Source of the DNA: Colwellia sp. 1_MG-2023
GTDB lineage: Bacteria; Pseudomonadota; Gammaproteobacteria; Enterobacterales; Alteromonadaceae
Direction: 5' to 3'
Assembly (NCBI RefSeq): GCF_030546755.1
Contig: NZ_JAUOPE010000007.1
Span: 162,703 to 226,702 of the forward strand
DNA length: 64,000 nt
Of the stretch, positions 32,035-40,614 are shown in pieces. Numbering within the stretch: position 1 is the stretch's first letter; every line of letters begins with the position of its first letter. A program made the position numbers and the translations under genes. Under the pieces are notes generated by a model. That model saw only the letters and a list, made by a program, of their open reading frames with translations, had not been told where the DNA came from and made no database searches.

Positions 32035-32838
32035 TTACTTTAATCCTAAAACATCTTGCATATCATAAAAGCCATTTTCAGCGTCATTTAACCAAAACGC
32101 TGCTCGCATTGCTCCTAAAGCAAAAGTCATACGTGAACTAGCTTTATGGGTGATTTCCAGTCGTTCACCTAAATCAGCAAAAAATGCGGTATGCTCACCG
32201 ACAATGTCTCCGGCTCTTACCGTTGCAAAACCTATCGTGTCACGATCACGCTCTTCGGTGATCCCTTCTCTGCCATAAACGGCAACTTTATTTAAATCAC
32301 GACCTAAAGTATCAGCGATAACCTGACCCATTTTTACGGCTGTGCCAGAAGGTGCATCTTTCTTAAAACGGTGATGTGCTTCAAAAATTTCTATATCAGT
32401 ATAGTCGCCAATTGCCTTTGAGGTAATTTCTAATAGTTTAAACATTAAATTAACACCAACACTGGTATTAGGTGCTAAAACCAGCGGTATCTTTTCAGCT
32501 GATTTTTCAATCAGTTTGACCTGTTCATCATTAAAACCTGTAGTACCTATGACTATCGCTTTTTGGTGCTGTTGACACCATTTAATATTTTCTAATGTTG
32601 TTTCAATAGAAGTGAAATCAATAAACACATCGGCTGCTAATAAATCATTAAGCTCAGTTGACGTTTTCTTCCCGAAAGCGCCAATTCCTGCTAACTCCCC
32701 TAAATCAAAATTTGCAAAAGATGATGAAGAACGAACACTGCCACCAATAAGTTCAACGGATTCATGTTCAATAGCCGCTTGAATTAAATTACGCCCCATT
32801 CGACCACTACACCCTAAAATGGCAACTTTAACTTTCAT
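32035..32838 (-). CDS. dapB: 4-hydroxy-tetrahydrodipicolinate reductase
   Basis: 267 residues from the ATG at 32838. A longer frame opens with TTG at 32850, but the ATG has a GAGA ribosome site at the right distance and gives the expected [17 protein letters not shown]ossmann start. Reduces the DapA product with NAD(P)H in lysine and diaminopimelate synthesis. Visible are the nucleotide-binding GCSGRMGR, the [11 protein letters not shown] segment and the [15 protein letters not shown] active-site region. Upstream of carAB as in enterobacteria, and 22 bp downstream of a small NTF2-like gene. Confidence 0.96.
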   Translation of the reverse strand: MKVKVAILGCSGRMGRNLIQAAIEHESVELIGGSVRSSSSFANFDLGELAGIGAFGKKTSTELNDLLAADVFIDFTSIETTLENIKWCQQHQKAIVIGTTGFNDEQVKLIEKSAEKIPLVLAPNTSVGVNLMFKLLEITSKAIGDYTDIEIFEAHHRFKKDAPSGTAVKMGQVIADTLGRDLNKVAVYGREGITEERDRDTIGFATVRAGDIVGEHTAFFADLGERLEITHKASSRMTFALGAMRAAFWLNDAENGFYDMQDVLGLK

Positions 32839-32859
32839 ATTTTTTCTCAACTTATTCTT

Positions 32860-33294
32860 TTATTTCACATTTGATAATTGAACTGAAATGTTTTCAGCTA
32901 ACTCAACACTATTAGATAATTCGTGTGACACCACACTCGTTATTTTAAATTTCTGAACAACTTTAGTGAGATGATAAAACGCACAAAAGTCAGCAAAAAC
33001 TTCGCCATTTTCATCAATAAATACCCAATCAATACACACATCAACAGCATCATTTAGCGATTCACTATAAGTCGCCTTGGTAATTTTAATTTCACTTACC
33101 TTAGCTTGTTGTAACACGGTAAAGATTTGTAATATTTCTTGCTCAAAGTCAGATTCATTAGCTAAATAAGCGACTTTATCAGGCGTGTGTAAGGTACATG
33201 GTAAGTGATAGCATTGCTTAATTGTCGATAAGTCATAACACTTAAATGCTTTGAGGTACCTTTGAAATAAATTTACTAGCGCTGATTTTGTCAT
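32860..33294 (-). CDS. NTF2-like small protein
   Basis: 144 residues with the alpha-then-beta pattern of SnoaL/NTF2-like proteins (ALVNLFQRYLKAFKCYDLSTIKQCYHLPCTLHTPD, then strands ending in FADFCAFYHLTK). No catalytic motif is clear. It ends 22 bp before the dapB ATG on the same strand and is likely co-transcribed. Function unknown. Confidence 0.72.
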   Translation of the reverse strand: MTKSALVNLFQRYLKAFKCYDLSTIKQCYHLPCTLHTPDKVAYLANESDFEQEILQIFTVLQQAKVSEIKITKATYSESLNDAVDVCIDWVFIDENGEVFADFCAFYHLTKVVQKFKITSVVSHELSNSVELAENISVQLSNVK

Positions 33295-33376
33295 TTAAAA
33301 ATAATGTCTTTAATAAATTTTTTATCAATAAATTTTTATAACTTAACAAACTATATTATTTAAATTCATTCATAAA

Positions 33377-33398
33377 AAAGCCCTCAACGGAGGGCTTT
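33377..33398 (-). terminator. Terminator of the FKBP gene
   Basis: AAAGCCCTC / GAGGGCTTT stem with a short loop, followed on the minus strand by a T-run, 12 bp after the stop codon. A classic rho-independent terminator. Confidence 0.9.
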
Positions 33399-33409
33399 AA
33401 AATAACTGA

Positions 33410-34024
33410 TTAGCTAACAATGGCTAATAGCTCAACATCAAATACTAAGGTTGCGTATGGAGGAATTGCACCTTGAGAGCCTCGCTCACCATAAGCCAAG
33501 TTGTAAGGTACGTATAAACGCCACTTAGAACCTTCCGTCATTAATTGTAATGCTTCAGTCCAACCAGCAATCACGCCACCCACTGGAAACTCAGCCGGTT
33601 GACCACGTTCAACCGAACTGTCAAAAACATCACCATTAATAAAAGTACCATGGTAATGAGTACGTACAGTACTTGCAGCTGTTGGCTTTTCACCGTCACC
33701 TGTCGCTAATACTTCGTATTGTAAACCTGATTCAGTAACGGTTACTTCATCACGTTTAGCATTTTCTGCTAAGTAAGCTTCACCTTCAGCGGCTTTAACT
33801 TTAGCTTCTGCTTGCTCTTGCTCTTGTAATTTTTTTGAAATGACAGAGAAAGCTTCGTTTAATAATTCATCAGAAACTTGACTGTCAGCATTAGCAATAG
33901 CATCTGCTAAACCTGCTTGAACTGCAGATACATCAAATTCTTTAAAAGGGTTATTACGTAATTGGTCACCTAATTGACGACCTACACCGTAACTTACGCG
34001 TTGTTCGATAGTTTCAAAAGACAT
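33410..34024 (-). CDS. fklB: FKBP-type peptidyl-prolyl isomerase
   Basis: 204 residues from ATG 34024; an in-frame GTG at 34033 would add three residues. The N-terminal dimerisation domain (SFETIEQRVSYGVGRQLGDQL) and C-terminal FKBP domain (VRTHYHGTFINGDVFDSSVERGQPAEFPVGGVIAGWTEAL) match FklB. No signal peptide, so cytoplasmic, unlike FkpA. Own terminator downstream. Confidence 0.92.
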   Translation of the reverse strand: MSFETIEQRVSYGVGRQLGDQLRNNPFKEFDVSAVQAGLADAIANADSQVSDELLNEAFSVISKKLQEQEQAEAKVKAAEGEAYLAENAKRDEVTVTESGLQYEVLATGDGEKPTAASTVRTHYHGTFINGDVFDSSVERGQPAEFPVGGVIAGWTEALQLMTEGSKWRLYVPYNLAYGERGSQGAIPPYATLVFDVELLAIVS

Positions 34025-34033
34025 ATTATTCAC

Positions 34034-34345
34034 TCATGTTTTCACCAAATTTACCCATTTAAAAATGATTATATTGGCGAGTGCTAAAAAATTCGCGAAA
34101 GGATAGCATAAACACAGCCTTCTCTGTAGTGTGTTTTACTGAGAATTTGTTATTTATTATAATTTTTTCTCGATATTTGGTTTTAACACTAAGTTAATTC
34201 TCGACTCAGGCCATTTTAATGCTTTAGTTGAGTTCACATAAAATTCAATTTTATGGTGATAATGTAATAATCTTCATAGACTTTTTCTCAAATTACTTTA
34301 TTGTTTTCCATAATTAAACCTATACACACTATTAGAATTGTACGC
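34034..34345. other. Divergent intergenic region fklB / nhaC
   Basis: About 310 bp, AT-rich, between divergent genes. It should hold both promoters. I see no ORF, repeat or recognisable operator in it. Confidence 0.5.
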
Positions 34346-35671
34346 ATGACATCATCTGAATTAAAAAAATCTCCCGAAGCTGAACGTTTGAGTAGTTTAT
34401 TCCCTTTCGCCGTATTTTTAGGTCTATTTCTAGGAACCGGCATAGTCCTTACCTTGCAAGGAGTGGATTTTGCTTTCTACCAACTCCCTGCCAGTATCGC
34501 AATTATCCCTGCTATTTTAGTGGCTATTTGGCTAGGTAAAGCACCAATAAGTGAACAAATAGGACAATTTATTCAAGGGGCTGGCCATCAAAACATTATT
34601 ACTATGTGTATGATTTATTTATTAGCCGGTGCGTTCGCGACAGTAGCAAAAGCTACAGGTAGTGTGGATGCCAGTGTGCAACTTGGTTTATCTCTGTTTC
34701 CCGATTATTTATTATTACCTGGGTTATTTTTAGTGGCTGCTTTTATCTCTACGGCCATGGGAACGTCTATGGGTACGATTGCCGCGATCGCACCTATCGC
34801 ACTAGGTTTTATTGAATCAGCAAATCTAGACGCGAGTATTATTGCAGGTGTGATAATTTCTGGGGCAATTTTTGGTGATAATCTATCCATTATTTCTGAT
34901 ACTACTATTGCTTCTACACGTAGCCAAGGCGCTCAAATGAAAGACAAATTTAAAGTTAACTTTAAATTTGCTATACCCGCCGCCATAATTTGTCTCGTTA
35001 TTTTTGCCAGTTTAGGCGTATCTATTCCTCATGAACAAATCAATGAAGTTAATGTCGTTGGTTTAATTCCTTACATCGTTATTTTGGTTTTGGCGTTATT
35101 AGGGGTAAATGTATTTTTAGTACTAATCATTGGTATCGCACTCGCAGCTGGTGTTGGCATGATCACACAAGGTTATCAACTTAGCACTTGGGTGAATGAT
35201 ATTAATACCGGTTTTGGTAACATGCAGGATCTTTTCATTTTAGCACTCTTTATTGGTGGATTAAGTGAGTTAATCAAACAACAAGGTGGGTTAGCAGCGT
35301 TAACCAGTAAAGTAGAAAAGCTTGCCCGTAAACTAAGCCCTAACAATAAAAAACGTGCCGCCGGTCTAGGCATAGCAAGTTTAGCATTTACCTGTAACTT
35401 TTTTACGGCAAACAATACCGTGTCTATTATTGTAACTGGCGAAACCGCAAAAAACTTAGCAAACGATAGTGAGCTTTCCCCCGCTCATTCTGCCAGCATA
35501 TTAGATATTTTCGCTTGTATTAACCAAGGTTTATTACCTTATGGCGCACAAGCGCTGTTATTGGGAACTACTTTAAAACTCTCGCCAATAGAGGTGGTTT
35601 CAAGTGCATTTTATCCGATGATTTTATTAGTCGTGGCTAGTATTGCTTTTTGGCGAGTAACGAAAAAGTAA
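34346..35671 (+). CDS. NhaC-family Na+/H+ antiporter
   Basis: 441 residues from ATG 34346; a TTG at 34301 would add 15 polar residues and is less likely. About 11 hydrophobic segments with the NhaC-type conserved stretches (FISTAMGTSMGTIAAIAPIA, ISGAIFGDNLSIISDTTIAST, FFTANNTVSIIVTGE). Proposed inner-membrane sodium or cation/proton antiporter, expected in a marine bacterium. Stands alone, convergent with bamC across a bidirectional terminator. Exact substrate not determinable. Confidence 0.88.
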   Translation: MTSSELKKSPEAERLSSLFPFAVFLGLFLGTGIVLTLQGVDFAFYQLPASIAIIPAILVAIWLGKAPISEQIGQFIQGAGHQNIITMCMIYLLAGAFATVAKATGSVDASVQLGLSLFPDYLLLPGLFLVAAFISTAMGTSMGTIAAIAPIALGFIESANLDASIIAGVIISGAIFGDNLSIISDTTIASTRSQGAQMKDKFKVNFKFAIPAAIICLVIFASLGVSIPHEQINEVNVVGLIPYIVILVLALLGVNVFLVLIIGIALAAGVGMITQGYQLSTWVNDINTGFGNMQDLFILALFIGGLSELIKQQGGLAALTSKVEKLARKLSPNNKKRAAGLGIASLAFTCNFFTANNTVSIIVTGETAKNLANDSELSPAHSASILDIFACINQGLLPYGAQALLLGTTLKLSPIEVVSSAFYPMILLVVASIAFWRVTKK

Positions 35672-35694
35672 TTATTTATCAGTGTTTCTGATCT

Positions 35695-35723
35695 AAAAAA
35701 CCAGTCAAATGACTGGTTTTTTT
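35695..35723. terminator. Bidirectional terminator nhaC / bamC
   Basis: A6-CCAGTCA / TGACTGG-T7 perfect hairpin between convergent genes; A-run and T-run on both sides allow use in both directions. Confidence 0.92.
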
Positions 35724-35757
35724 ATTGCTAACGATTAATCGAGAAATAAGATAATAA

Positions 35758-36852
35758 TTAAAACGTATCTCTAAACGATAAAGCTTGCTCTATGACAGGA
35801 AAGATGAACTCCAGCTTATCTTTAGGAAGTACATTACCTTGAGCATCAAAAATGGTCACGCTAGTTTGTTCTTCTTTTTCACCTTTTGGTGATAAATCAA
35901 ATTGATAGCGTTGATCTTCAAGCTCTATAATGGCTTGCTCCTCACCCCAAATTTTATCCCATAAACTGATATTTGGTTTAACAAAATCAACGTAATAGAT
36001 TTTCTTAGTTTCATTTAAGTCAGCCACTTTAAAACCGTGATCTTCAAAGAAGATAGGCATATTGGCCCATAATAAATCTAATTCCATTTCAACAATATAA
36101 GCGGGCTCATTTAATTGGTTTTCACCGATTGTCACTAACTTTTGGCTAGCTCTTAATAAACGATTATCGCGTTGTTGTTTACGGTATTTGAAATCTACTT
36201 GTGCAACAATTTCATTTAACATCGCCATTTCAGCGCGTTGTTTATCAAGTTGATTCATCACTTTAGAACCACCTGATTGATCCGTTTTCATGTAATCCAC
36301 TAAAGAAACAATGACAGCAACACTGCGACCATGTGGTTTCGTTTCAAATTGGTATCTAAACCGTAAGCTCTCCGTCGATTCAACTTCTTCAAACAACCAA
36401 AACCCTGATTGTTTTTCACGATTATACCACTGAGATTCGTAAATTTTATTTTCAGCATCGATAACTTCTATGCCGACACCATCTGACGATAATTGCTCTT
36501 CAATCGCTTGGTAAATAAAAAGTTGTAAGTCTTTATCTTCTAATACTTTATCAAACCAAATTTTAGCTTGATTACTATCCCCTTCAATACGAGAAGAAGC
36601 AGCAATAGGTAAAACTAATGACGGAGCGCGTACATCCACCTCTTGACCGATAGGACCTTGACGATTTATATCATCACGAACAAAATAACGTTGCGATTGT
36701 TCTGGTGCTGATAATCCTGATGGAATATTTAATTTTTGAGGCTCAGGTTGACTAGCATAGTCAAAATCCCCACCTGCCTGTTTATTATTAACTGTACTAC
36801 AACCTGCAACAGCAAGGCTGAGCAATGAAAAATAAAAAATATTACGATTCAT
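35758..36852 (-). CDS. bamC: Outer-membrane assembly lipoprotein BamC
   Basis: 364 residues from ATG 36852, chosen because GGGAG lies 6 bp upstream and it yields a proper lipoprotein signal (MNRNIFYFSLLSLAVAGC). A longer frame from 36873 would precede the signal with seven residues. Accessory subunit of the BAM complex: an unstructured N-terminal segment with LNIPSGLSAPEQSQRYFVRDD, then two helix-grip domains. Usually follows dapA, but here dapA is absent and gcvR is the divergent neighbour. Confidence 0.9.
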   Translation of the reverse strand: MNRNIFYFSLLSLAVAGCSTVNNKQAGGDFDYASQPEPQKLNIPSGLSAPEQSQRYFVRDDINRQGPIGQEVDVRAPSLVLPIAASSRIEGDSNQAKIWFDKVLEDKDLQLFIYQAIEEQLSSDGVGIEVIDAENKIYESQWYNREKQSGFWLFEEVESTESLRFRYQFETKPHGRSVAVIVSLVDYMKTDQSGGSKVMNQLDKQRAEMAMLNEIVAQVDFKYRKQQRDNRLLRASQKLVTIGENQLNEPAYIVEMELDLLWANMPIFFEDHGFKVADLNETKKIYYVDFVKPNISLWDKIWGEEQAIIELEDQRYQFDLSPKGEKEEQTSVTIFDAQGNVLPKDKLEFIFPVIEQALSFRDTF

Positions 36853-37128
36853 TAAAACTCCCGCGGATAACATCTGAATCTTTTTTTGTTTTAGAAAAAC
36901 TAGTTAACAATTTTTGATGACGAATGATTAAGTGCAGAGATAGACGCTTTATAAGAAATAAAGTTCACTTTCTTCGTTAATTTAAAACTTCACTTCAAGT
37001 TGTTCAGCTTTCATTATATGCGCTACATGGTACTTGCCCCTAAAAACAAACACAAGAATAAATGCGGATGTCATTGCGCTTTATTTAGGCTACAATATCG
37101 CACTTTTTTATAGCAGAGGAGGTTAAAA

Positions 37129-37656
37129 ATGTCTCAATATCTAGTTCTCACAGTCATGGGCGCTGACAGAACAGGCAGCGTTAGTAGTTTAACCAAGCTT
37201 GCAAGTGAATGTGGTTGTAACATTGTAGATAGCCGAATGGCGATTTTTGGTTTAGAGTTCACCATGATAATGTTGCTTAATGGCACCAGTAAAGCCATTA
37301 GCCAAATTGAAAGTAAACTACCTGCCGTTGCAGTAAAGCGTGAATTAATCACCATGATGAAACGCACGTCTGGCTACAAACACCAAGAATTTACTGAGCA
37401 TTATCAAGCAGAATATGCGGGGATAGACCAACCGGGGTTATTAAAAGCGATGACGGCATTTTTTGCCGCTCGAAATATCGATATTTCTTCTCTTAAGTCG
37501 GAAATAAACCCACAAACCAACCAAATGAATGCTGCAATTCAAATTGCATTGACCAAAGAAACTACCATTGAAGCATTAGAAAAAGATTATTTTGATCTGT
37601 GCGATCAAATAGATGTTCAAGGTACTATCACCAAAGTTAACTCAAACTTTTTATAA
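37129..37656 (+). CDS. gcvR: Glycine cleavage system regulator GcvR (double ACT domain)
   Basis: 175 residues with two ACT domains (about 4-75 and 92-170: VLTVMGADRTGSVSSLTKLASECGCNIVDS and YAGIDQPGLLKAMTAFFAARNIDISS). In E. coli GcvR binds GcvA to repress the glycine cleavage operon. A strong GAGGAGG ribosome site precedes the ATG. Followed by bcp, as in enterobacteria. Confidence 0.92.
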   Translation: MSQYLVLTVMGADRTGSVSSLTKLASECGCNIVDSRMAIFGLEFTMIMLLNGTSKAISQIESKLPAVAVKRELITMMKRTSGYKHQEFTEHYQAEYAGIDQPGLLKAMTAFFAARNIDISSLKSEINPQTNQMNAAIQIALTKETTIEALEKDYFDLCDQIDVQGTITKVNSNFL

Positions 37657-37687
37657 GTGTAGATAAAGCTAATTAGTAAGGACAACA

Positions 37688-38164
37688 ATGAATACATTAA
37701 AGGCTGGCGATACCGCTCCATTATTTTCTTTATTAGATGAAAACAACCAATCAGTTTCTTTAGCTGATTATATTGGTAAAAAACAAGTACTGGTTTATTT
37801 TTATCCAAAAGCAATGACGCCAGGTTGCACTGTGCAAGCACAAAATTTAAGAGATAGTAAAGCTGAATTAGAAAAACTTAATACCGTCGTTTTTGGTATC
37901 AGTCCTGATGAAACGAAAAGACTAACCAAGTTTTGCCAACGAGATGAATTAAACTTCACCCTGCTGTCTGATGTTGACCATAAAGTGGCGGATGATTTTG
38001 GTGTGTGGGGATTGAAAAAATTTATGGGCCGAGAATACGATGGCATTCACCGCTTAAGCTTTTTAATTGGTTTAGACGGTAAGATCAGTCACGTATTTAA
38101 TAAATTTAAAACCAAAGATCATCATCAGGTTGTTTTAGACTTTTTAAACGCTAATGCTGAATAA
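37688..38164 (+). CDS. bcp: Thiol peroxidase Bcp/PrxQ
   Basis: 158 residues. Reduces hydroperoxides. The peroxidatic cysteine is Cys47 in PKAMTPGCTVQ. The position five residues on, where E. coli Bcp has its second cysteine, is Gln here, but Cys83 (KFCQRDE) is present. Cys47/Cys83 is the pair used by Xylella PrxQ, so this is probably a beta-type PrxQ forming an intramolecular disulfide. 31 bp downstream of gcvR and likely co-transcribed. Confidence 0.95.
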   Translation: MNTLKAGDTAPLFSLLDENNQSVSLADYIGKKQVLVYFYPKAMTPGCTVQAQNLRDSKAELEKLNTVVFGISPDETKRLTKFCQRDELNFTLLSDVDHKVADDFGVWGLKKFMGREYDGIHRLSFLIGLDGKISHVFNKFKTKDHHQVVLDFLNANAE

Positions 38165-38177
38165 CCTTTTATTCAGC

Positions 38178-38496
38178 TAGGGGTTGTTGATCTTTCGCGG
38201 TTAAATTTTGTTCGAGATAAAATCGTTTTAATCGCGGCGAGTAGTGTGTAGCCTAGTCATTCTAAGCAAACACTACTCAACAAAGCGTAAAATGATTTTA
38301 GCCGAATCCTTCGGACAGCGTTTGTTGGTCATTTTTAACGGCGTTGCCCCACAAGGATGTGGGGTAAGGTGACTTTGCAGGAGCATAAAGTCTTTATCGC
38401 CTTTTTATGTGGAACAACCCTATTACAAAGGCTCTGCCTTGTATAAATACCCAACAAAATGCGGCAAAAACAATCTCGAAAGATCAACAGCCCCTA
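38178..38496. mobile_element. 319-bp MITE-like or structured intergenic repeat
   Basis: TAGGGGTTGTTGATCTTTCG at 38178-38197 is the inverse of the 20 bases at 38477-38496 with one mismatch, giving 20-bp terminal inverted repeats. Inside is a hairpin with perfect 9-bp arms (GAGTAGTGT 38239-38247, ACACTACTC 38270-38278) flanked by related AAAATCGTTTTAA / AAAATGATTTTA stretches, and a smaller CCCCAC...GTGGGG stem. It has no coding capacity and is less AT-rich than its surroundings. No clear target-site duplication is visible. Confidence 0.7.
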
Positions 38497-38520
38497 ATGG
38501 TTACAGAAAAAACTAAACAA

Positions 38521-38550
38521 GACTGTAAATAAATTTACAGTCTTTTTTTT
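38521..38550. terminator. Terminator between bcp and perM
   Basis: GACTGTAAAT / ATTTACAGTC inverted repeat followed on the plus strand by eight T. On the minus strand T-rich sequence also follows, so it may serve both convergent genes. Confidence 0.85.
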
Positions 38551-38567
38551 AGCTGCACGATCAAGAT

Positions 38568-39641
38568 TTACGCGTTAGAATCTTCAGTAGTAAGTGTGGT
38601 TGAAGGCCAAGCGTTCAGTACTGCTTTTACCAAGGTTGCTAATGGGATAGCAAAAAACACTCCCCAAAATCCCCATAATCCGCCAAATAAAATGACAGCA
38701 ATAATAATAGTCACCGGATGTAAATTAACTGCTTCAGAAAATAATAATGGCACTAATAAATTGCCATCTAAGGCTTGAATAATGCCGTATGCGAGCATGA
38801 CATAACCAAACTCAGCACCGACTCCCCACTGAAATAATGCAACTAACACGACAGGAAACGTGACTATGGTCGCTCCCACATAAGGCACTAATACAGACAA
38901 TCCTACTAAAACACCTAACAATACTGCGTAATTTAAGCCTAAAATAACAAAAGCAATGGTCGAAGCTGTACCAATAATAAGAATTTCAATGACTTTACCT
39001 CGAATGTAATTCATGATTTGCTGGTTCATTTCATCACTAACTTGGGTCGCCATTTTTCTATCTTTGGGTAAAAACTGACTAAAACTTGCCAGTAATTCTT
39101 TTTTATCTTTTAAAAAGAAAAACACCATCAGTGGCACTAAAATCAAATAAATTAATAAAGCGACTATGTCTGAAATCGAATTTAAAGACGCCTTTAAAGC
39201 AACTTGCCCCCACTCGATTAATTTATCATTGACTAAAGTGATCACCGCTTGAATTTGCTCTGCTTTGATATATTCAGGGTATTGTTCTGGCAAGGTTAAT
39301 AAGTATGTTTGCCCTTGCGAAAGCATATGAGGGACTTCTTGAATCAAATTTGAACTTTGTTGCCATATCACGGGCATTAACCCTAAAAAGGCTAACAAGG
39401 CTACCCCGACAAACGCGATAACAATTACCACGGTAGAAAACATGCGAGACAAGCCGAAACTGCCAAGTTTATTAACCGGCAAATCGAGTAAAAACGCTAT
39501 CGCAATGGCAACGAAAACTGGCATTAATAATCCACTTAAAAAGTAAATAGCAAGAAAAGCCATCATCAAAATAACGACAAGCGTAACGGCATTAGGATCT
39601 GAAAATTTTTGTTTATACCACTGAGAGAAAAAAGAAACCAT
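38568..39641 (-). CDS. perM: AI-2E-family membrane protein PerM
   Basis: 357 residues, about eight hydrophobic segments with the family's central coiled region and C-terminal signature (GLSVLVPYVGATIVTFPVVL, ALDGNLLVPLLFSEAVNLHPVTII). Putative permease. Its ATG overlaps the stop of the TusA-like gene by one base (TAATG), so the two are coupled. The place next to bcp and bepA matches the E. coli order. Confidence 0.9.
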   Translation of the reverse strand: MVSFFSQWYKQKFSDPNAVTLVVILMMAFLAIYFLSGLLMPVFVAIAIAFLLDLPVNKLGSFGLSRMFSTVVIVIAFVGVALLAFLGLMPVIWQQSSNLIQEVPHMLSQGQTYLLTLPEQYPEYIKAEQIQAVITLVNDKLIEWGQVALKASLNSISDIVALLIYLILVPLMVFFFLKDKKELLASFSQFLPKDRKMATQVSDEMNQQIMNYIRGKVIEILIIGTASTIAFVILGLNYAVLLGVLVGLSVLVPYVGATIVTFPVVLVALFQWGVGAEFGYVMLAYGIIQALDGNLLVPLLFSEAVNLHPVTIIIAVILFGGLWGFWGVFFAIPLATLVKAVLNAWPSTTLTTEDSNA

Positions 39642-39871
39642 TATAATAACTTACCTGTTTTTATGTGAAATTCGACTATTGAATTATCTAACTGTTGTTG
39701 CGTATACTGATATCCTTTCGCACTGAGATATTTTGGTATATCGGATTTAGAGCCTTGGTCAGCTAAGCGAATAATACACGTATCATGAGCCTGTAATTTT
39801 TTTAACAACACTCGCATTTTAACTAAAGGTAAAGGACATTTGTCTTTACTAGCATCATACTCATAATTCAT
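39641..39871 (-). CDS. TusA-family sulfurtransferase-like protein
   Basis: 76 residues from ATG 39871, the normal TusA length; a TTG at 39934 would add 21 hydrophobic residues that do not fit the family. The CPxP motif (KCPLPLVKMR) holds the persulfide cysteine. TusA-type proteins pass sulfur for tRNA thiolation or molybdenum cofactor synthesis. This copy is translationally coupled to perM, a neighbourhood typical of a TusA-like paralogue, so the exact role is uncertain. Confidence 0.8.
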   Translation of the reverse strand: MNYEYDASKDKCPLPLVKMRVLLKKLQAHDTCIIRLADQGSKSDIPKYLSAKGYQYTQQQLDNSIVEFHIKTGKLL

Positions 39872-39977
39872 GAACAAAATAATCAACAGTACTTTTGTTT
39901 GATTATCTAATTTGCGACAATCAATTACAATCAAGTTTTCAGATTCTTAATGATAAATTTTTATTAGGCATTATTAA

Positions 39978-40601
39978 ATGAGTGAATTACCAAATAGTCC
40001 CACGTTAAAAGATATAAATGCCTATAAAAGAAAATTAAACTGGGGAGAAATACCCACTATTTATCAAATGGCTGCTTCTTCCATCGGAGAGTTAGATGGT
40101 CTATTAACCCATGGTTTTGAAAGTGCGTATAAAGATTTATTTAATACGGAGAATTGGAACCTTAGCTATCTCGACGGTTCTAAAGACAATTCAGGTAATA
40201 TACTCGTTAAGAAGAAACCCACCATTGAGCTTAGGCATGTCTATTGTGAGAATAACTATGAACTTCATTGCTACCCTATAGTCAAAGGAGAACGAGTATT
40301 AACACAATTAAAAGATGACCCACATTGTCCTTTTAAACTTTGGCAACCTGAAATCATGCAAATGTTATTTCGAGTATGCAATATTGTACCTATGATTGTT
40401 TTTACTTTTGAACGTGGTGATAAAGCAGATATGCAGTTAATTAAATTTGCCCATTATAAGGTTGAAGAGCATATCAAAAACTTAACTCAATCTTTTGATA
40501 TAAGAAAAATTCAAGGCTATAACATTGCTGAATTTTGTAAAGAACTATTCAAAAGAAGACCTGATTTTCATTTAGAAAATTTACTTGATATCGAAGAATA
40601 A
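39978..40601 (+). CDS. Conserved-looking protein of unknown function
   Basis: 207 residues, no signal peptide or membrane segment. It has a mixed alpha/beta character with KKPTIELRHVYCENNYELHCYPIVKGE in the middle and an acidic C-terminus. I recognise no family. It immediately precedes the bepA gene on the same strand and is probably in the same transcript. Confidence 0.65.
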   Translation: MSELPNSPTLKDINAYKRKLNWGEIPTIYQMAASSIGELDGLLTHGFESAYKDLFNTENWNLSYLDGSKDNSGNILVKKKPTIELRHVYCENNYELHCYPIVKGERVLTQLKDDPHCPFKLWQPEIMQMLFRVCNIVPMIVFTFERGDKADMQLIKFAHYKVEEHIKNLTQSFDIRKIQGYNIAEFCKELFKRRPDFHLENLLDIEE

Positions 40602-40614
40602 CGGAACATATACC

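Larger units (their letters stand above)
38165..38567. other. 403-bp gap between bcp and perM
   Basis: No ORF of note. It is almost filled by a 319-bp element with terminal inverted repeats (38178-38496), followed by a terminator hairpin (38521-38550). Confidence 0.8.

Noticed and set aside
32461..32484. CTGGTATTA and nearby ACCAG inside dapB as a further MocR-type site
   Set aside because: Within a coding region, in the wrong arrangement and without the 23-bp direct-repeat spacing.
38568..39641. PerM as an autoinducer-2 exporter
   Set aside because: The AI-2E family name is historical; no quorum-sensing genes are nearby and members have varied roles.
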